Below the pieces are notes generated by a model. The model was given only the letters and a program-made list of their open reading frames with translations. It did not search any database and was not told the DNA's origin. A stretch of DNA of 58,058 nt from NCBI GenBank assembly GCA_944389475.1, contig CALXMM010000013.1:1-58058 (forward strand), given 5' to 3'. Origin of the DNA: an uncultured Clostridia bacterium (GTDB lineage Bacteria; Bacillota; Clostridia; TANB77; CAG-508). The translations under genes were made by a program, and so were the position numbers. Numbering within the stretch: the first letter of the stretch is position 1; each line of letters opens with the position of its first letter. This document shows positions 18,400 to 27,835 of this stretch, one piece after another.

Positions 18400-19218
18400 T
18401 TAATTCAATATTACAAGTACTGTATCTAGTTTTGAAAAATCTACTGCTGTTTGTATTGTTGCATATTTATCTGTTGGATTTTTAGTATTAACAACATCTT
18501 TTATTGTTCCTACATGAATTCCTTTAGGATATATTCCTCCCAATCCAGATGTTTCTACACTTGTATCTTGAACTAATACTGCATCAGTTGGTATATACGT
18601 TGCTCTTATTTCATTTGCACTATTATTTATACTTCCCTTTGTAATAAATGCATCTTTAGATGTACTAATAATACAACTTACAGAACTTGCTGGGTCTACA
18701 ATTGTTTGTACTTTCGCAGTATTATTTGTTACAGATACTACATTTCCAACCAATCCTTTATCTGCTATTACTGTCATATTAGGTTGTACCCCATCATCTG
18801 AGCCAACATTTATAACTACCATTCCTGTATAATTGCTGATATCTCTATTTATTACGTAACCTGAAACAGTATTATATTCTCCATATTTTTCTTTAAGATT
18901 TAATTGTTCTTTTAAAGTAGTATTTTCCGCTTTAATTATTTCTAGCTCTCTTAATGATTGTTCTAATTCGCTATTCTTTTGTTTTAATTCCTCATTTTCA
19001 TTTTTTAAATTATCTAAATCAGTAAAAAATGTATTATTTCCAGAAATTTTATTTTTTAGCATTGTAAAACCATTTTGAAATGGCATAACTATTGTACTAA
19101 AAACATTTTCTACAAATGTTAAATTTTCTATTTTAATATTTGAAAGTATTACTAATAATATTAAAACTATTACGGTAACAACTATTCCGACAACTCCGGT
19201 TCTTTTCTTTTTATACAT
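18400..19218 (-). CDS. mreC: Rod shape-determining protein MreC
   Basis: 272 residues. One N-terminal membrane helix (about 8-28) precedes a Glu/Lys/Leu coiled coil (about 65-105, LDNLKNENEELKQKNSELEQ) and a beta-rich C-terminal domain (GYVINRDISNYTGMVVINVG, then DKGLVGNVV) typical of MreC. It sits outside the membrane and links MreB-MreD to PBP2. It lies between mreB and mreD in the canonical order. Confidence 0.95.
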   Translation of the reverse strand: MYKKKRTGVVGIVVTVIVLILLVILSNIKIENLTFVENVFSTIVMPFQNGFTMLKNKISGNNTFFTDLDNLKNENEELKQKNSELEQSLRELEIIKAENTTLKEQLNLKEKYGEYNTVSGYVINRDISNYTGMVVINVGSDDGVQPNMTVIADKGLVGNVVSVTNNTAKVQTIVDPASSVSCIISTSKDAFITKGSINNSANEIRATYIPTDAVLVQDTSVETSGLGGIYPKGIHVGTIKDVVNTKNPTDKYATIQTAVDFSKLDTVLVILN

Positions 19219-19251
19219 CTTTTACTCCCTTTCCATGCATATAATTTTTAA

Positions 19252-20286
19252 TTATACTCTTTTTCTTGCGTTAATTAATACTGACCTTAATTTTTCTATA
19301 TTTTCCAATGTTTTTCCAGTTCCTTTTACAACACAGTCCAATGGGTCCTCTGCTACGTATACTGGCATTCCTGTTCTTTCGCTTATTAATTTATCTAGAT
19401 TTTTAATTAGAGCTCCGCCACCGGCAAGAACAATTCCTTTTTCCATAATATCTGATGCAAGTTCTGGTGGTGTCTTTTCCAATGTTGCTTTTACTGTTTC
19501 TACTATTTCATTAATAGAGCCCTCAATAGCTTCTTGTATATTACTAGATGTTACAACTATATTTCTTGGAAGACCAGTATTTAAATCTCTTCCTGTAACT
19601 TCCATTGTCATCTCTGTCATTAAAGGAAGTGCGCATCCAATTTGTTTCTTTATTTCTTCTGCTGTTGTATCTCCAATTGCTAAATTATGTTCTCTCTTTA
19701 TATAATTAACGATATCCTCATCTAATTCATCACCAGCTATTCTTAGGGAATGGCTTATTACAATTCCTCCTAAAGAAACAACTGCGACTTCGGTTGTACC
19801 TCCACCAATATCTACAATTATATTTCCACTTGGCTCTGAAACATCTAAATTAGCTCCAATAGCTGCAGCCATAGGCTCTTCTATTAAATATACTTCTTTT
19901 GCTCCAGATTGCATAACAGCCTCTTCTACAGCTCTTTCTTCCACCTCAGTTATTCCAGAAGGTACTCCAACTAATACTCTTGGCTTTCCAACATTGTTTT
20001 GTCTACAAACCTTTTTTATTATATTTTTTAGCATTAATTCTGTTGCTGTAAAATCTGCAATAACTCCATCTCTTAAAGGTCTTACTGCTTTTATTGTTTC
20101 GGGTGTTCTTCCTAACATTTCTTTTGCTTCATAACCCGTAGCTAATATTTCCCCTGTATTTCTATCTATCGCTACGACTGATGGTTCATTAAGTACAATT
20201 CCTTTTCCTTTTAATGTTACTAATAAATTTGCTGTACCCAAATCTATTCCTATATCTTTTGATTTAAGCCCTAAAAAATTAAACAT
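19252..20286 (-). CDS. mreB: Rod shape-determining protein MreB (actin-like)
   Basis: 344 residues, full length. Actin-fold phosphate loops are visible: DIGIDLGTANLLV near the N-terminus and NIIVDIGGGTTEVAVVSLGG in the middle. The adenosine motif is GIVLAGGGALIKNLD near the C-terminus. MreB forms filaments under the membrane that guide lateral wall synthesis. It follows radC with a one-base gap and precedes mreC by 33 bases. Confidence 0.97.
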   Translation of the reverse strand: MFNFLGLKSKDIGIDLGTANLLVTLKGKGIVLNEPSVVAIDRNTGEILATGYEAKEMLGRTPETIKAVRPLRDGVIADFTATELMLKNIIKKVCRQNNVGKPRVLVGVPSGITEVEERAVEEAVMQSGAKEVYLIEEPMAAAIGANLDVSEPSGNIIVDIGGGTTEVAVVSLGGIVISHSLRIAGDELDEDIVNYIKREHNLAIGDTTAEEIKKQIGCALPLMTEMTMEVTGRDLNTGLPRNIVVTSSNIQEAIEGSINEIVETVKATLEKTPPELASDIMEKGIVLAGGGALIKNLDKLISERTGMPVYVAEDPLDCVVKGTGKTLENIEKLRSVLINARKRV

Positions 20287-20287
20287 A

Positions 20288-20989
20288 TTAAAACAATCCT
20301 TTCTTTCTCATTATTGAAAAAACACTCTCATAATTGTTATTCCCTATAATTACATGATCTAAAAAAGATATTCCAAGTAACATAGAAGCCTCATTAATTC
20401 TATTTGTAAGAATTATATCCTCTTTACTTGGAGTAGGATCACCGCTCGGATGATTATGTATAAGTATTATTCGTTGAGCTTGCATTTTTATAACTTCTGT
20501 AAATATATCTTTCGGGTCAATCATTACAAAATTCTGTCCACCAAATGATATATTTTTAATTTTTATAACTACATTTTTATTATTTAGTATAAGTAATTTT
20601 GCAATTTCTCTTTTTGTTGATGCTAATTCTTTCATAAATAAATTTGCTACATCCTGTGAACCTTTTATTACTATTTTCTTAGCATATATTGGTTTTCCAA
20701 TTCTTTTTGCAAGTTCACACACTGCTTTTAATTGTATTGCTTTTACCTTTCCAATTCCTTTTATTTGTGTTAATTCTTGTATTGAAAGTTCATCTAAAAA
20801 AGTAATGTCAATTTTGCTACAATTATTACCCAAGTCCAAAACCTTCTGTGCCAATGCTAAAGCTGATTCTTCTTTTGTTCCATTCTTAATAATAATTGCT
20901 AGCAATTCTAAATTTGATAAATTTTCTTCGCCATATATTTCTAATTTTTCATATGGTCTTTCATAATTTGGGAGCTTTTTAATAATCAT
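20288..20989 (-). CDS. radC: RadC/JAB-domain family protein
   Basis: 233 residues. An N-terminal helix-hairpin-helix-like part (about 15-90, with QELTQIKGIGKVKAIQLKA) precedes the JAMM metalloprotease-like domain whose zinc motif ILIHNHPSGDPTPSKED is intact. The family was named for DNA repair, but its biochemical role is unsettled. It is commonly found just before mreB, as here (one base separates them). Confidence 0.95.
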   Translation of the reverse strand: MIIKKLPNYERPYEKLEIYGEENLSNLELLAIIIKNGTKEESALALAQKVLDLGNNCSKIDITFLDELSIQELTQIKGIGKVKAIQLKAVCELAKRIGKPIYAKKIVIKGSQDVANLFMKELASTKREIAKLLILNNKNVVIKIKNISFGGQNFVMIDPKDIFTEVIKMQAQRIILIHNHPSGDPTPSKEDIILTNRINEASMLLGISFLDHVIIGNNNYESVFSIMRKKGLF

Positions 20990-21016
20990 AATCTATCCTT
21001 TCTGCCCCCAATTAAA

Positions 21017-21274
21017 TTACATTTTTCTATATATAAGTATAGCTAATAATATTCCTATAATACTTGCTATGTTTACGTTTATTACTAATCCAAAAGTTAA
21101 TTTTATTATGCTTAAATCTAGAACTAATGGCTCAGCTAGTCCAAAACTACTGCCATAACCTAGCCACCATAAAAAGTCAACTCCAGAGGCAAGTTGTCCT
21201 AACAATCCACCTATTACTAGTCCAGCTAAAATAAATATTATTAGAATCCATATATTTTTATCTTTTGTTGCCAT
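21017..21274 (-). CDS. DUF4321-type membrane protein at the head of the cell-shape operon
   Basis: 85 residues from the ATG at 21274 (MATKDKNIWI), chosen for AGGAGG 6 bases upstream; the frame extends further to 21352 but that would overlap the promoter. Two hydrophobic segments (about 8-30 and 62-82) flank a Gly/Trp-rich stretch (FLWWLGYGSSFGLAEPL). Size, topology and place before radC-mreB match the clostridial DUF4321 family. The function is unknown; a link to cell shape is inferred from position. Confidence 0.8.
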   Translation of the reverse strand: MATKDKNIWILIIFILAGLVIGGLLGQLASGVDFLWWLGYGSSFGLAEPLVLDLSIIKLTFGLVINVNIASIIGILLAILIYRKM

Positions 21275-21323
21275 TAGTGCTCCTCCTTTTTCCTTACGGA
21301 AATTAACAATTAAATTCCCTAAT

Positions 21324-21352
21324 ATTATATATATATTACATGATTTTTTCAA
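21324..21352 (-). promoter_or_regulatory. Promoter of the DUF4321-radC-mreBCD-mrdA-minC operon
   Basis: TTGAAA and TATAAT on the minus strand with exactly 17 bases between them, about 50 bases upstream of the 21274 start. Confidence 0.8.
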
Positions 21353-21489
21353 GACAATTTTTTAATTTTTACATAATAAAAATTCTTTATTTTTTTCCAA
21401 TTTTTTCTTTTCTTTTATTTTCTTTTATGCTATATTAGAGGTACAAAATTTTACACTACAGAATATACTATATTACCAAATATTACTCA

Positions 21490-21518
21490 TTTAAATTGTA
21501 CTATTTATATAGTATAAT
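21490..21518 (+). promoter_or_regulatory. Promoter of mecA
   Basis: TTTAAA (four of six for -35), 17-base spacer, TATAAT at 21513-21518; the GGGAGGG ribosome site follows at about 21532. Confidence 0.65.
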
Positions 21519-21546
21519 AAAAATATATTTCGGGAGGGATATTATA

Positions 21547-22182
21547 ATGAGATTTGAAAAATTAAGTAATGACAAAATTCGAATTATTCTTAACCTTCAA
21601 GATTTAGAAGATAATGATATAGATTACCAATCTTTTATGTCCAATTCTTCTGATTCACAAAAACTATTTATGGAAATATTGGATGAAGCAGAAGAACAAA
21701 TTGGTTTTATTACTAAGGACTATAAATTAATGATAGAGGCCCTAGCTACTATTGATGGAGATTTTATAATTACAGTTACTAGATCCCTACCAGATTTAGA
21801 TTTTGCTTCTAATTATAATTATAAAAAAAGAACAATACGAGCCAAGAGGAAGTCTCAAAAAATAACAAAGGATGCTATTATATATAGTTTTGATACTTTT
21901 GATGATGTATGTGATTTTGTATTATTATTAAAAAATCTTAACATACCTGGATTAATTACTTTTACTAAAGATTTTTCATTATATACATATAAAAATAATT
22001 ATTATTTAATTATGGAAAATATTAATAAGGATTTCTCTGGTATAAAATCTTTTCTTTGTGCTTTAACTGAATTTGGAAAAAGTGTAAATAATTCTAATTT
22101 ATTTAAAAACAAATTAACAGAGTACGGAGAATTGTTAGTAAAGAATAATTTTTATAAAACTTTATCTAAAAGTTTAAAATAG
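21547..22182 (+). CDS. mecA: MecA-family ClpC adaptor protein
   Basis: 211 residues from the ATG at 21547 (MRFEKLSNDKIRI), chosen because GGGAGGG lies just upstream; an upstream ATG at 21496 would lie across the promoter. The N-terminal domain (about 1-80, with LNLQDLEDNDIDYQSF) is the substrate-recognition part. An acidic/basic linker with KKRTIRAKRK leads to the C-terminal ClpC-binding domain (about 115-205, YSFDTFDDVCDFVLLLKNL). MecA hands proteins such as ComK to ClpCP in Bacillus. It stands alone between divergent and convergent minus-strand genes. Confidence 0.9.
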   Translation: MRFEKLSNDKIRIILNLQDLEDNDIDYQSFMSNSSDSQKLFMEILDEAEEQIGFITKDYKLMIEALATIDGDFIITVTRSLPDLDFASNYNYKKRTIRAKRKSQKITKDAIIYSFDTFDDVCDFVLLLKNLNIPGLITFTKDFSLYTYKNNYYLIMENINKDFSGIKSFLCALTEFGKSVNNSNLFKNKLTEYGELLVKNNFYKTLSKSLK

Positions 22183-22214
22183 GAATTTTAGGTTAGCTCC
22201 TAAAATTCTTTTTT
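22181..22214 (+). terminator. Terminator of mecA
   Basis: GAATTTTAGG and CCTAAAATTC form a stem followed by TTTTTT immediately after the mecA stop. Confidence 0.9.
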
Positions 22215-22353
22215 AATTTGTCTTTATACTTTTACTATGCACTTTTTAATTAAATTGCTATGCATTTTTATATTACAAAAATGAGGGTGAATTATATTCG
22301 CCCCCATTTATTTTTATAAAATTATTTTGTAACTGGTAACAAGTTAAGTTATA

Positions 22354-23346
22354 TTAATATACATATTTTTGTGGATTATAACTTTGTCCATTTACTCTAA
22401 CTTCTAAATGTAAATGGTTACCTGTAGAATTTCCTGTACTACCTACTTGCGCTATTATATCACCTTGTGAAACTGTTTGTCCAACGGATACTAATAATTT
22501 GCTACAATGTGCATAATATGTTTGTACTCCATTTCCATGTGATATTGCTACCATTAATCCAAATGTTCCTTTTCTACCTGCAAAAACTACTGTTCCAGAA
22601 GCAGCTGCCTTAATTGATGTTCCTTTTGGTGCTGCAATATCTAATCCTGTATGTGCGCTAGAACGTACTCCACTAACTTCTCCATATTTTGCTGTAATAA
22701 TACCACTAATTGGTTCTATTAAAGTAATTCCTAAATTTACTTTTCCTTTTGAAACTTTTGTTGATGTGCTTATTCTATTATTTGTACTTCTATTTGTTAC
22801 AGATGCTACCATTATTTTATCATCAACCGGTTGCTTTTCTTGATATAATTGATTAACCGCATCTTCTTTTGCAACTAAAGTTGCTAGTTCCGTATTATAT
22901 TTTTCTTCTATTGTTATGTTATCTTTATTTGCACTATCTTTATCTTTTAATTCTTGTAAGACACTCTCTGATTCATCTAAATTTTTTACATATACTTTGT
23001 CTTCCCCGTTTACCGCTAAAGCATAATATGTATAATAATTTTTTCCATTTGATATTACTTTATTAAAAATATCATCATCATTTGTTGTTATTCCCTTTTT
23101 TAAAAAACACATTTTATACTCTGGTAAATCGTTTATTTCTACAAAAGCTACATTGTCCCCAGAACCATTGTCCATATATTCATTAATTCTATTTTGCATT
23201 TCTGTTTTGTCTTCGCAATAACCAAGGAATTGTCCATTTAGTGTAACACTGTATATTGGCTTATAAATAAAAATTATTGCTGTCCAAATTAATACTCCCG
23301 CTACTGCTAATATTGCTAATAATTTTATTAAAGTTCTAAAATTCAT
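22354..23346 (-). CDS. M23-family (LytM-type) peptidoglycan endopeptidase
   Basis: 330 residues from the ATG at 23346 (MNFRTLIKLL). A GTG at 23379 is possible, but its AGGAG would overlap the start; no start has an ideal ribosome site. One N-terminal membrane helix (about 5-30) anchors an extracellular region with a ubiquitin-like or G5-like front (SVTLNGQFLGYCEDKTEMQ) and a Ser/Thr linker. A complete M23 domain follows (about 215-325), with zinc and catalytic motifs HTGLDIAAPKGT, YYAHCS and NHLHLEV. Likely cuts peptide cross-bridges in the wall, in growth or sporulation. Monocistronic. Confidence 0.9.
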   Translation of the reverse strand: MNFRTLIKLLAILAVAGVLIWTAIIFIYKPIYSVTLNGQFLGYCEDKTEMQNRINEYMDNGSGDNVAFVEINDLPEYKMCFLKKGITTNDDDIFNKVISNGKNYYTYYALAVNGEDKVYVKNLDESESVLQELKDKDSANKDNITIEEKYNTELATLVAKEDAVNQLYQEKQPVDDKIMVASVTNRSTNNRISTSTKVSKGKVNLGITLIEPISGIITAKYGEVSGVRSSAHTGLDIAAPKGTSIKAAASGTVVFAGRKGTFGLMVAISHGNGVQTYYAHCSKLLVSVGQTVSQGDIIAQVGSTGNSTGNHLHLEVRVNGQSYNPQKYVY

Positions 23347-23612
23347 TAATACTTTTCTTGCTTTAATAATTTTTAACACTCCTATCTTTATAAATGAATA
23401 TATATCTTCATTTATATTAATTTTTATTTTAATAAACTTTTTCCCTCAAACTGTTTATATGATATAATAAATTTTTTTATTCTTCAAATTTTAAAATCTA
23501 GGATTATTTTAAAATTTCACGTTAAAAAGTCTTTTTTATTCTTTTTTTCTTTAATTATCTATGTAACTTAATATTTCCGTAACATTTCCAGCCCTTTCTG
23601 TAAAATAAATTT

Positions 23613-23642
23613 AAAGCTACCATCATTTTTGATAGTAGCTTT
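23613..23642 (-). terminator. Terminator of the coat-protein gene pair
   Basis: AAAGCTACCATC pairs with GATAGTAGCTTT, 18 bases past the 23660 stop, with a T-rich tail on the minus strand. Confidence 0.9.
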
Positions 23643-23659
23643 TAGTTTACTATAATATA

Positions 23660-23902
23660 TTATTGCAAACTTTGTTTAACTTCATCAACTTCTGTTACTG
23701 TTGCTTGTGCAGCTGGTTTGTAATATCCTTTAGTTTCTGCAACTTTAAATAATTCATATTGAAAACTTTCATCATTATTTCTAATTTGTTGAAGTGTTTG
23801 TCTTAGCTCCATATTTTCTGTTTCTGATATTGCAGTTGTATATGCTGTTAAGCTAGATTTTACTCCAGACAAAATATCATTTACCATTACTTTCTCGTTC
23901 AT
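23660..23902 (-). CDS. CotF-type spore coat protein
   Basis: 80 residues, with GGAGGTACT before the start. The sequence MNEKVMVNDILSGVKSSLTAY, then ENMELRQTLQQIRNNDESF, then KGYYKPA, fits the ferritin-like coat protein family (CotF domain) of clostridia: two helices and a short C-terminal tail with a KGYYKPA motif. Expected in the mature spore coat. It follows its partner gene by 8 bases. Confidence 0.8.
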   Translation of the reverse strand: MNEKVMVNDILSGVKSSLTAYTTAISETENMELRQTLQQIRNNDESFQYELFKVAETKGYYKPAAQATVTEVDEVKQSLQ

Positions 23903-23910
23903 AGTACCTC

Positions 23911-24099
23911 CTAATTATTTAAAAAACTCATTAATTTTTGTTTTGTGTTTAATGCATCTTGAGCAGATTTTGCAAAGATTTGTTTAATTTGTGGGTCCAC
24001 TGCTTCAGAAGAATATGCATTTAACTTTTGATAAGATGTTTCATGCGCACCTATAAGGTGTCTTAAGTTTTGTAATTCAACTTGACTTAAATTTGGCAT
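23911..24099 (-). CDS. Small coat-type helical protein, partner of the CotF-like protein
   Basis: 62 residues: two amphipathic helices (SQVELQNLRHLIGAHETSYQ and QIKQIFAKSAQDALNTKQKL). His/Glu positions are reminiscent of the ferritin-like fold of clostridial spore coat proteins, where such short genes sit directly before a cotF gene. Start ATG with AGGGAG upstream. Palindromic AATTGC-ATA-GCAATT and GTGG-CCAC elements lie upstream at 24130-24172 and may be regulatory. Confidence 0.75.
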   Translation of the reverse strand: MPNLSQVELQNLRHLIGAHETSYQKLNAYSSEAVDPQIKQIFAKSAQDALNTKQKLMSFLNN

Positions 24100-24221
24100 A
24101 TACTCACTCCCTTTTCGTTAACTAAGTATTACAAATTGCATAGCAATTGTATAAATGTGGCAGAATACCACTTTGCATATATTATTGTCTTATTTTAATT
24201 TTTTTATACAAATTCTTACAC

Positions 24222-24307
24222 AAAAAAATACACCATCATTATTTTTTACCAAAAATGTCTTGTCTAACATTTTGGTTATAATAAAATAAATATATGGTGT
24301 ATTTTTT
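24222..24307 (-). terminator. 86-bp fold-back structure serving as terminator of the nucleotidase gene
   Basis: Outer arms AAATACACCAT and ATGGTGTATTT, inner arms ACCAAAAATGT and ACATTTTGGT. It lies about 50 bases past the 24355 stop. It is longer than a normal terminator and could be a small repeat element. Confidence 0.55.
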
Positions 24308-24354
24308 ATTAAATTAGCTAATTACGAAATAGTATAAATTAAAATGTAGAATTA

Positions 24355-24912
24355 CTATAGTAAAATATTTTCTATTTCTTTCCAATTATTTACCCTTTTT
24401 AAATTTGCTTTTTCCAATTCTTCCTCTGGAATATTTTCATTATGATATGCGGTAAATAATAATTTTAACTCTGCTTTTCCTTCCAAATTATCAACTCGGT
24501 CATCTATACGTATATCCCCTTCTACTATACTTTTATTAGATATAAATATGTATTGCTCCGGTTTTATAAATGGTAAGTTTTTTTGAAGATAATCAAATTT
24601 ATTTTTTAATTGATTTCCAGATATCTCTGGTTTATCTCTAAAAACATATGCTGTTATTATGTATGTTTCATACACTTTATTTAGCTTTTCTATAACTTCT
24701 CTAGCATCTTTTTTTATATTTTCGTAATCATATACATTTCTTACTTCAAAATATTTTACCCAATCCTCGAATTTTTCTTTTGGAATTAAATCATTTATAT
24801 AATATGAATGTGCATCTTCTTGTTTATAATTTGTTCCTAAAAATTCATTTACCATACGCATAAAACCTTTTTCACATATTACATCATCCATATCTATTAA
24901 TAATTTTTTCAT
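24355..24912 (-). CDS. HAD-superfamily 5'(3')-deoxyribonucleotidase (NT5C-like)
   Basis: 185 residues. The N-terminus KKLLIDMDDVICEKG has the HAD nucleophile motif DxDxV with Asp7 as expected nucleophile and Asp9 as acid/base. Motif II is ITAYVF, and motif IV is RIDDRVDNLEG. This matches the cytosolic 5'-nucleotidase type C family, which removes phosphate from deoxynucleoside monophosphates. It stands alone, after pcrA on the same strand with an 72-base gap. Substrate choice cannot be read from sequence. Confidence 0.8.
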   Translation of the reverse strand: MKKLLIDMDDVICEKGFMRMVNEFLGTNYKQEDAHSYYINDLIPKEKFEDWVKYFEVRNVYDYENIKKDAREVIEKLNKVYETYIITAYVFRDKPEISGNQLKNKFDYLQKNLPFIKPEQYIFISNKSIVEGDIRIDDRVDNLEGKAELKLLFTAYHNENIPEEELEKANLKRVNNWKEIENILL

Positions 24913-24984
24913 ATACTACCTCTTTTTAGAAATTTTATATAATATTAAATTTGCCAAATCATTTATTAAAATTATATTTAATTA

Positions 24985-27300
24985 TTATTCTATAATTTCC
25001 AAATTTGCATATTTTGCCATTAAACGTTTATGTCCTACTTTATCAAATTGAATATCTAATTTTAAATCATCACCTTCAGGCTCTATTTTACTTATATTTC
25101 CTTCTCCAAAACGTTTATGATATATTCTTTGTCCTTCTTTAAATTTTGATAAGTCTGTATCATTTTCTTTTGCTTTGTTATTTAATTTAGCCAAAAAGCT
25201 TTCTGCAGATTTAAATGCAAAACTTGGTTCTGTTTTTGTTTTATTAGTATCTATTTTATAGCTTACTACATTACTATTATTTTTTCCATAATTACCAATT
25301 CCACTTTTTCCAGATTTACCATAGCTCCACTCATAATCCATATCATCAAAACTATTTGAAGGTTTACTTTCTATCTCATCTGCACCTTCTAACATGTTCT
25401 CCGGTATTTCTTTTACAAATCTAGATACAGGATTAAAGCTTGTAGAACCAAACATTGTTCTTTTTCTACTGCAAGTTAAATATAAATAATTTTTAGCTCT
25501 AGTAATTCCAACATAGCATAAACGTCTTTCCTCTTCTAGTTCTTTAGGTTCTCCAATAGATTTATATCCAGGGAATATTCCTTCTTCCATACCAACTAAA
25601 AATACTACTGGAAATTCCAATCCCTTTGCAGAATGTAATGTCATTAATGTAACAGATTCTTCTTCATCATCCATTCCATCAATATCACTAGAAAGTGTTA
25701 TACCTTCTAGGAAAGAGCTTAAATCATTATCTGCCTCCTCTTCTTCGAATTGTACAGCAACTGTTAAAAATTCCTCCAAATTTTCTATTCTGTTTTCTGC
25801 TTCTATTGTATTTTCATCCTCCAAAGCTTTTGTATAACCTGTTTCACTTAAAGTAGCTTTAATTAATTCCGTTATAGTTAATTCATCTCTTTTACTTATT
25901 AAATCTTCTATAACTTCTATAAATTCCTTCGCATTATTATATATTCTAGCTAAGCCATATTGGTCTGCTTCTTTTATTATTTGGTACATAGGTACACCAG
26001 TTTGTTCTGAAATTGCTTGTATTTTGTCCAAACTCGTTTTTCCGATACCTCTTTTAGGTTCATTTATTATTCTTTTTAATGCTAAATTATCTGAAGTATT
26101 ATTTATTAATCTTAAATATGCAATTATATCTTTAATTTCTTTTCTTTCGTAGAATTTAAGACCTCCAACAATTTTGTATGGAATATCTTCTCTTCTTAAA
26201 ATTTCCTCTATTGCTCTTGATTGTGAGTTCATTCTATAAAGTATAGCAAAATCAGAATATTTATAATATTCTTCTCTTCTTAAATGATTTATTTGCTCAA
26301 CAATATATCTTCCTTCATCATATTCATCATCTGAAACATGAAATGTTGGTAAAGCTCCTTCTTCGTTTTCTGTCCATAATTTCTTTTTATATTTTACTTC
26401 ATTATTTTTTATTACTGAATTTGCTGCATTTAAAATATTTTGAGTACATCTATAATTTTGTTCTAGTTTAATTATTTTTGTACCTTTAAAGTCTTTTTCG
26501 AAATTTAGAATGTTAGAAATGTCTGCACCTCTAAAACTATAAATTCCTTGGTCGTTATCCCCAACTACAGTTATATTTCCATGAACACTTGCAAGAATCC
26601 TAATTAATGTAAATTGTGATTTATTTGTATCTTGATATTCATCTACCAAAATATAATTAAATTTATTTGCATAATAATCTAAAACATCTGGATTTTCATT
26701 AAAAATTTTAATTGTATAATTTATAATATCATCAAAATCTATTGCATTATTTTCTTTTAATCTTTTTTGATATAAATTATATACAGTTGCTATTTTTTCT
26801 CTCCTAAAATTCCCTTTTACCATAGCCTCATATTCTTCTGGTTCTTTCATATCATTTTTTGCATTGCTAATTTCGAATTGAACACTTCTATCCGTAAACA
26901 TTTTATCATCTATTTGTAAATCTCTTAAACATTCTTTTATTAATGTCCTTTGGTCAGATGTATCGAAAATTACAAATGAATGGTCAAACCCAATTCTATC
27001 TATAAATTTTCTTAAAATTCTTACGCAAATAGAGTGAAATGTACCCATCCATATATCTTGTGCACCTTCTCCAACTAAATCTGCTACTCTTTCTTTCATT
27101 TCATTTGCAGCTTTATTGGTAAATGTAATTGCTAATATATTCCAAGGTTTTATATCTTTTTCATGAATTAAATATGCTATCTTATGTGTTAATACTTTTG
27201 TTTTACCACTTCCAGCACCTGCAATTACTAAACATGGTCCTTCTGTATTTATAACAGCCTCATATTGTTTGTCATTTAAACCTTCTAATAAATTTTGCAT
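24985..27300 (-). CDS. pcrA: ATP-dependent DNA helicase PcrA/UvrD
   Basis: 771 residues, normal for the family. Superfamily 1A motifs are in order: Q motif LNDKQYEAV, Walker A AGAGSGKTKVLTHKIAYLI (about 28-46), motif II DEYQDTN, motif III GDNDQGIYSFRGA, motif IV LEQNYRCTQNIL, motif V TLHSAKGLEFPVVFLVG and motif VI VGITRAKNYLYL. The C-terminal Tudor-like region (RIYHKRFGEGNISKIE) that binds RNA polymerase in PcrA is present. It acts in nucleotide-excision repair and in removing proteins from DNA. Confidence 0.97.
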   Translation of the reverse strand: MQNLLEGLNDKQYEAVINTEGPCLVIAGAGSGKTKVLTHKIAYLIHEKDIKPWNILAITFTNKAANEMKERVADLVGEGAQDIWMGTFHSICVRILRKFIDRIGFDHSFVIFDTSDQRTLIKECLRDLQIDDKMFTDRSVQFEISNAKNDMKEPEEYEAMVKGNFRREKIATVYNLYQKRLKENNAIDFDDIINYTIKIFNENPDVLDYYANKFNYILVDEYQDTNKSQFTLIRILASVHGNITVVGDNDQGIYSFRGADISNILNFEKDFKGTKIIKLEQNYRCTQNILNAANSVIKNNEVKYKKKLWTENEEGALPTFHVSDDEYDEGRYIVEQINHLRREEYYKYSDFAILYRMNSQSRAIEEILRREDIPYKIVGGLKFYERKEIKDIIAYLRLINNTSDNLALKRIINEPKRGIGKTSLDKIQAISEQTGVPMYQIIKEADQYGLARIYNNAKEFIEVIEDLISKRDELTITELIKATLSETGYTKALEDENTIEAENRIENLEEFLTVAVQFEEEEADNDLSSFLEGITLSSDIDGMDDEEESVTLMTLHSAKGLEFPVVFLVGMEEGIFPGYKSIGEPKELEEERRLCYVGITRAKNYLYLTCSRKRTMFGSTSFNPVSRFVKEIPENMLEGADEIESKPSNSFDDMDYEWSYGKSGKSGIGNYGKNNSNVVSYKIDTNKTKTEPSFAFKSAESFLAKLNNKAKENDTDLSKFKEGQRIYHKRFGEGNISKIEPEGDDLKLDIQFDKVGHKRLMAKYANLEIIE

Positions 27301-27456
27301 ATTTTTATTTTTTCCTTTCTACATAAAGTTTTATTACCTTGCAAATTATATCATATTTATTATTTTTAACAACAAAAAATTTAATATTTTATATATTACC
27401 ATACTGAACAAATTTTCGCAAGATGTTATCAAAAATTTATTTATTTTTTTATTTAA

Positions 27457-27504
27457 AAAAAGGATAGGAACTAAGTATAATTAACACTTAGCCCCTATCC
27501 TTTC
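27457..27504 (-). terminator. Terminator behind the gene remnant
   Basis: AGGATAGG/CCTATCCT and inner CTAAGT/ACTTAG arms form one long hairpin, with a T run on the minus strand. It is 14 bases past the stop of the remnant at 27518. Confidence 0.85.
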
Positions 27505-27517
27505 TTATTCATCTTAC

Positions 27518-27685
27518 CTATTCACCATTGAATTCATAGTATGTACCAATACTTCCTTCTGGTACATAAATTTCATACCTTTCGCTTTGTGATGCTATCT
27601 TATCTGTTTTAACAGCAGGATAATTACTGTTATCATAATAATATGTAGTTGTTGTTATTTTATTGATATATCCTTTGGAATTTCT
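27518..27685 (-). pseudogene. 3' remnant of a decayed gene
   Basis: An open stretch of 55 codons ends in TAG at 27518 and translates to a protein-like C-terminus (KITTTTYYYDNSNYPAVKTD, then SERYEIYVPEGSIGTYYEFN). It has no start codon and is closed upstream by an in-frame TAA at 27686-27688. A promoter (27836-27864) and a terminator (27457-27504) flank it, so the gene probably lost most of its body by deletion. I do not recognise the family; the Tyr-rich beta-like sequence would suit a secreted protein. Confidence 0.55.
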
Positions 27686-27835
27686 TTAGAAATTTAAGAA
27701 TAAAACTTTTTAATTTTTATTAATTAAATATGAATAAAAATAAAACTTTAAAACTTACTAATGATACTTATTTAAAAAGTATTTATTTAAAATTTGATTC
27801 GATAGTTTAAATTTAAATGTTTCGAATGTTATTTA
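27686..27835. other. AT-rich non-coding stretch
   Basis: I see no frame with a start and ribosome site here. It joins the promoter at 27836-27864 to the gene remnant and is probably what is left of the deleted gene's 5' part. Confidence 0.5.
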
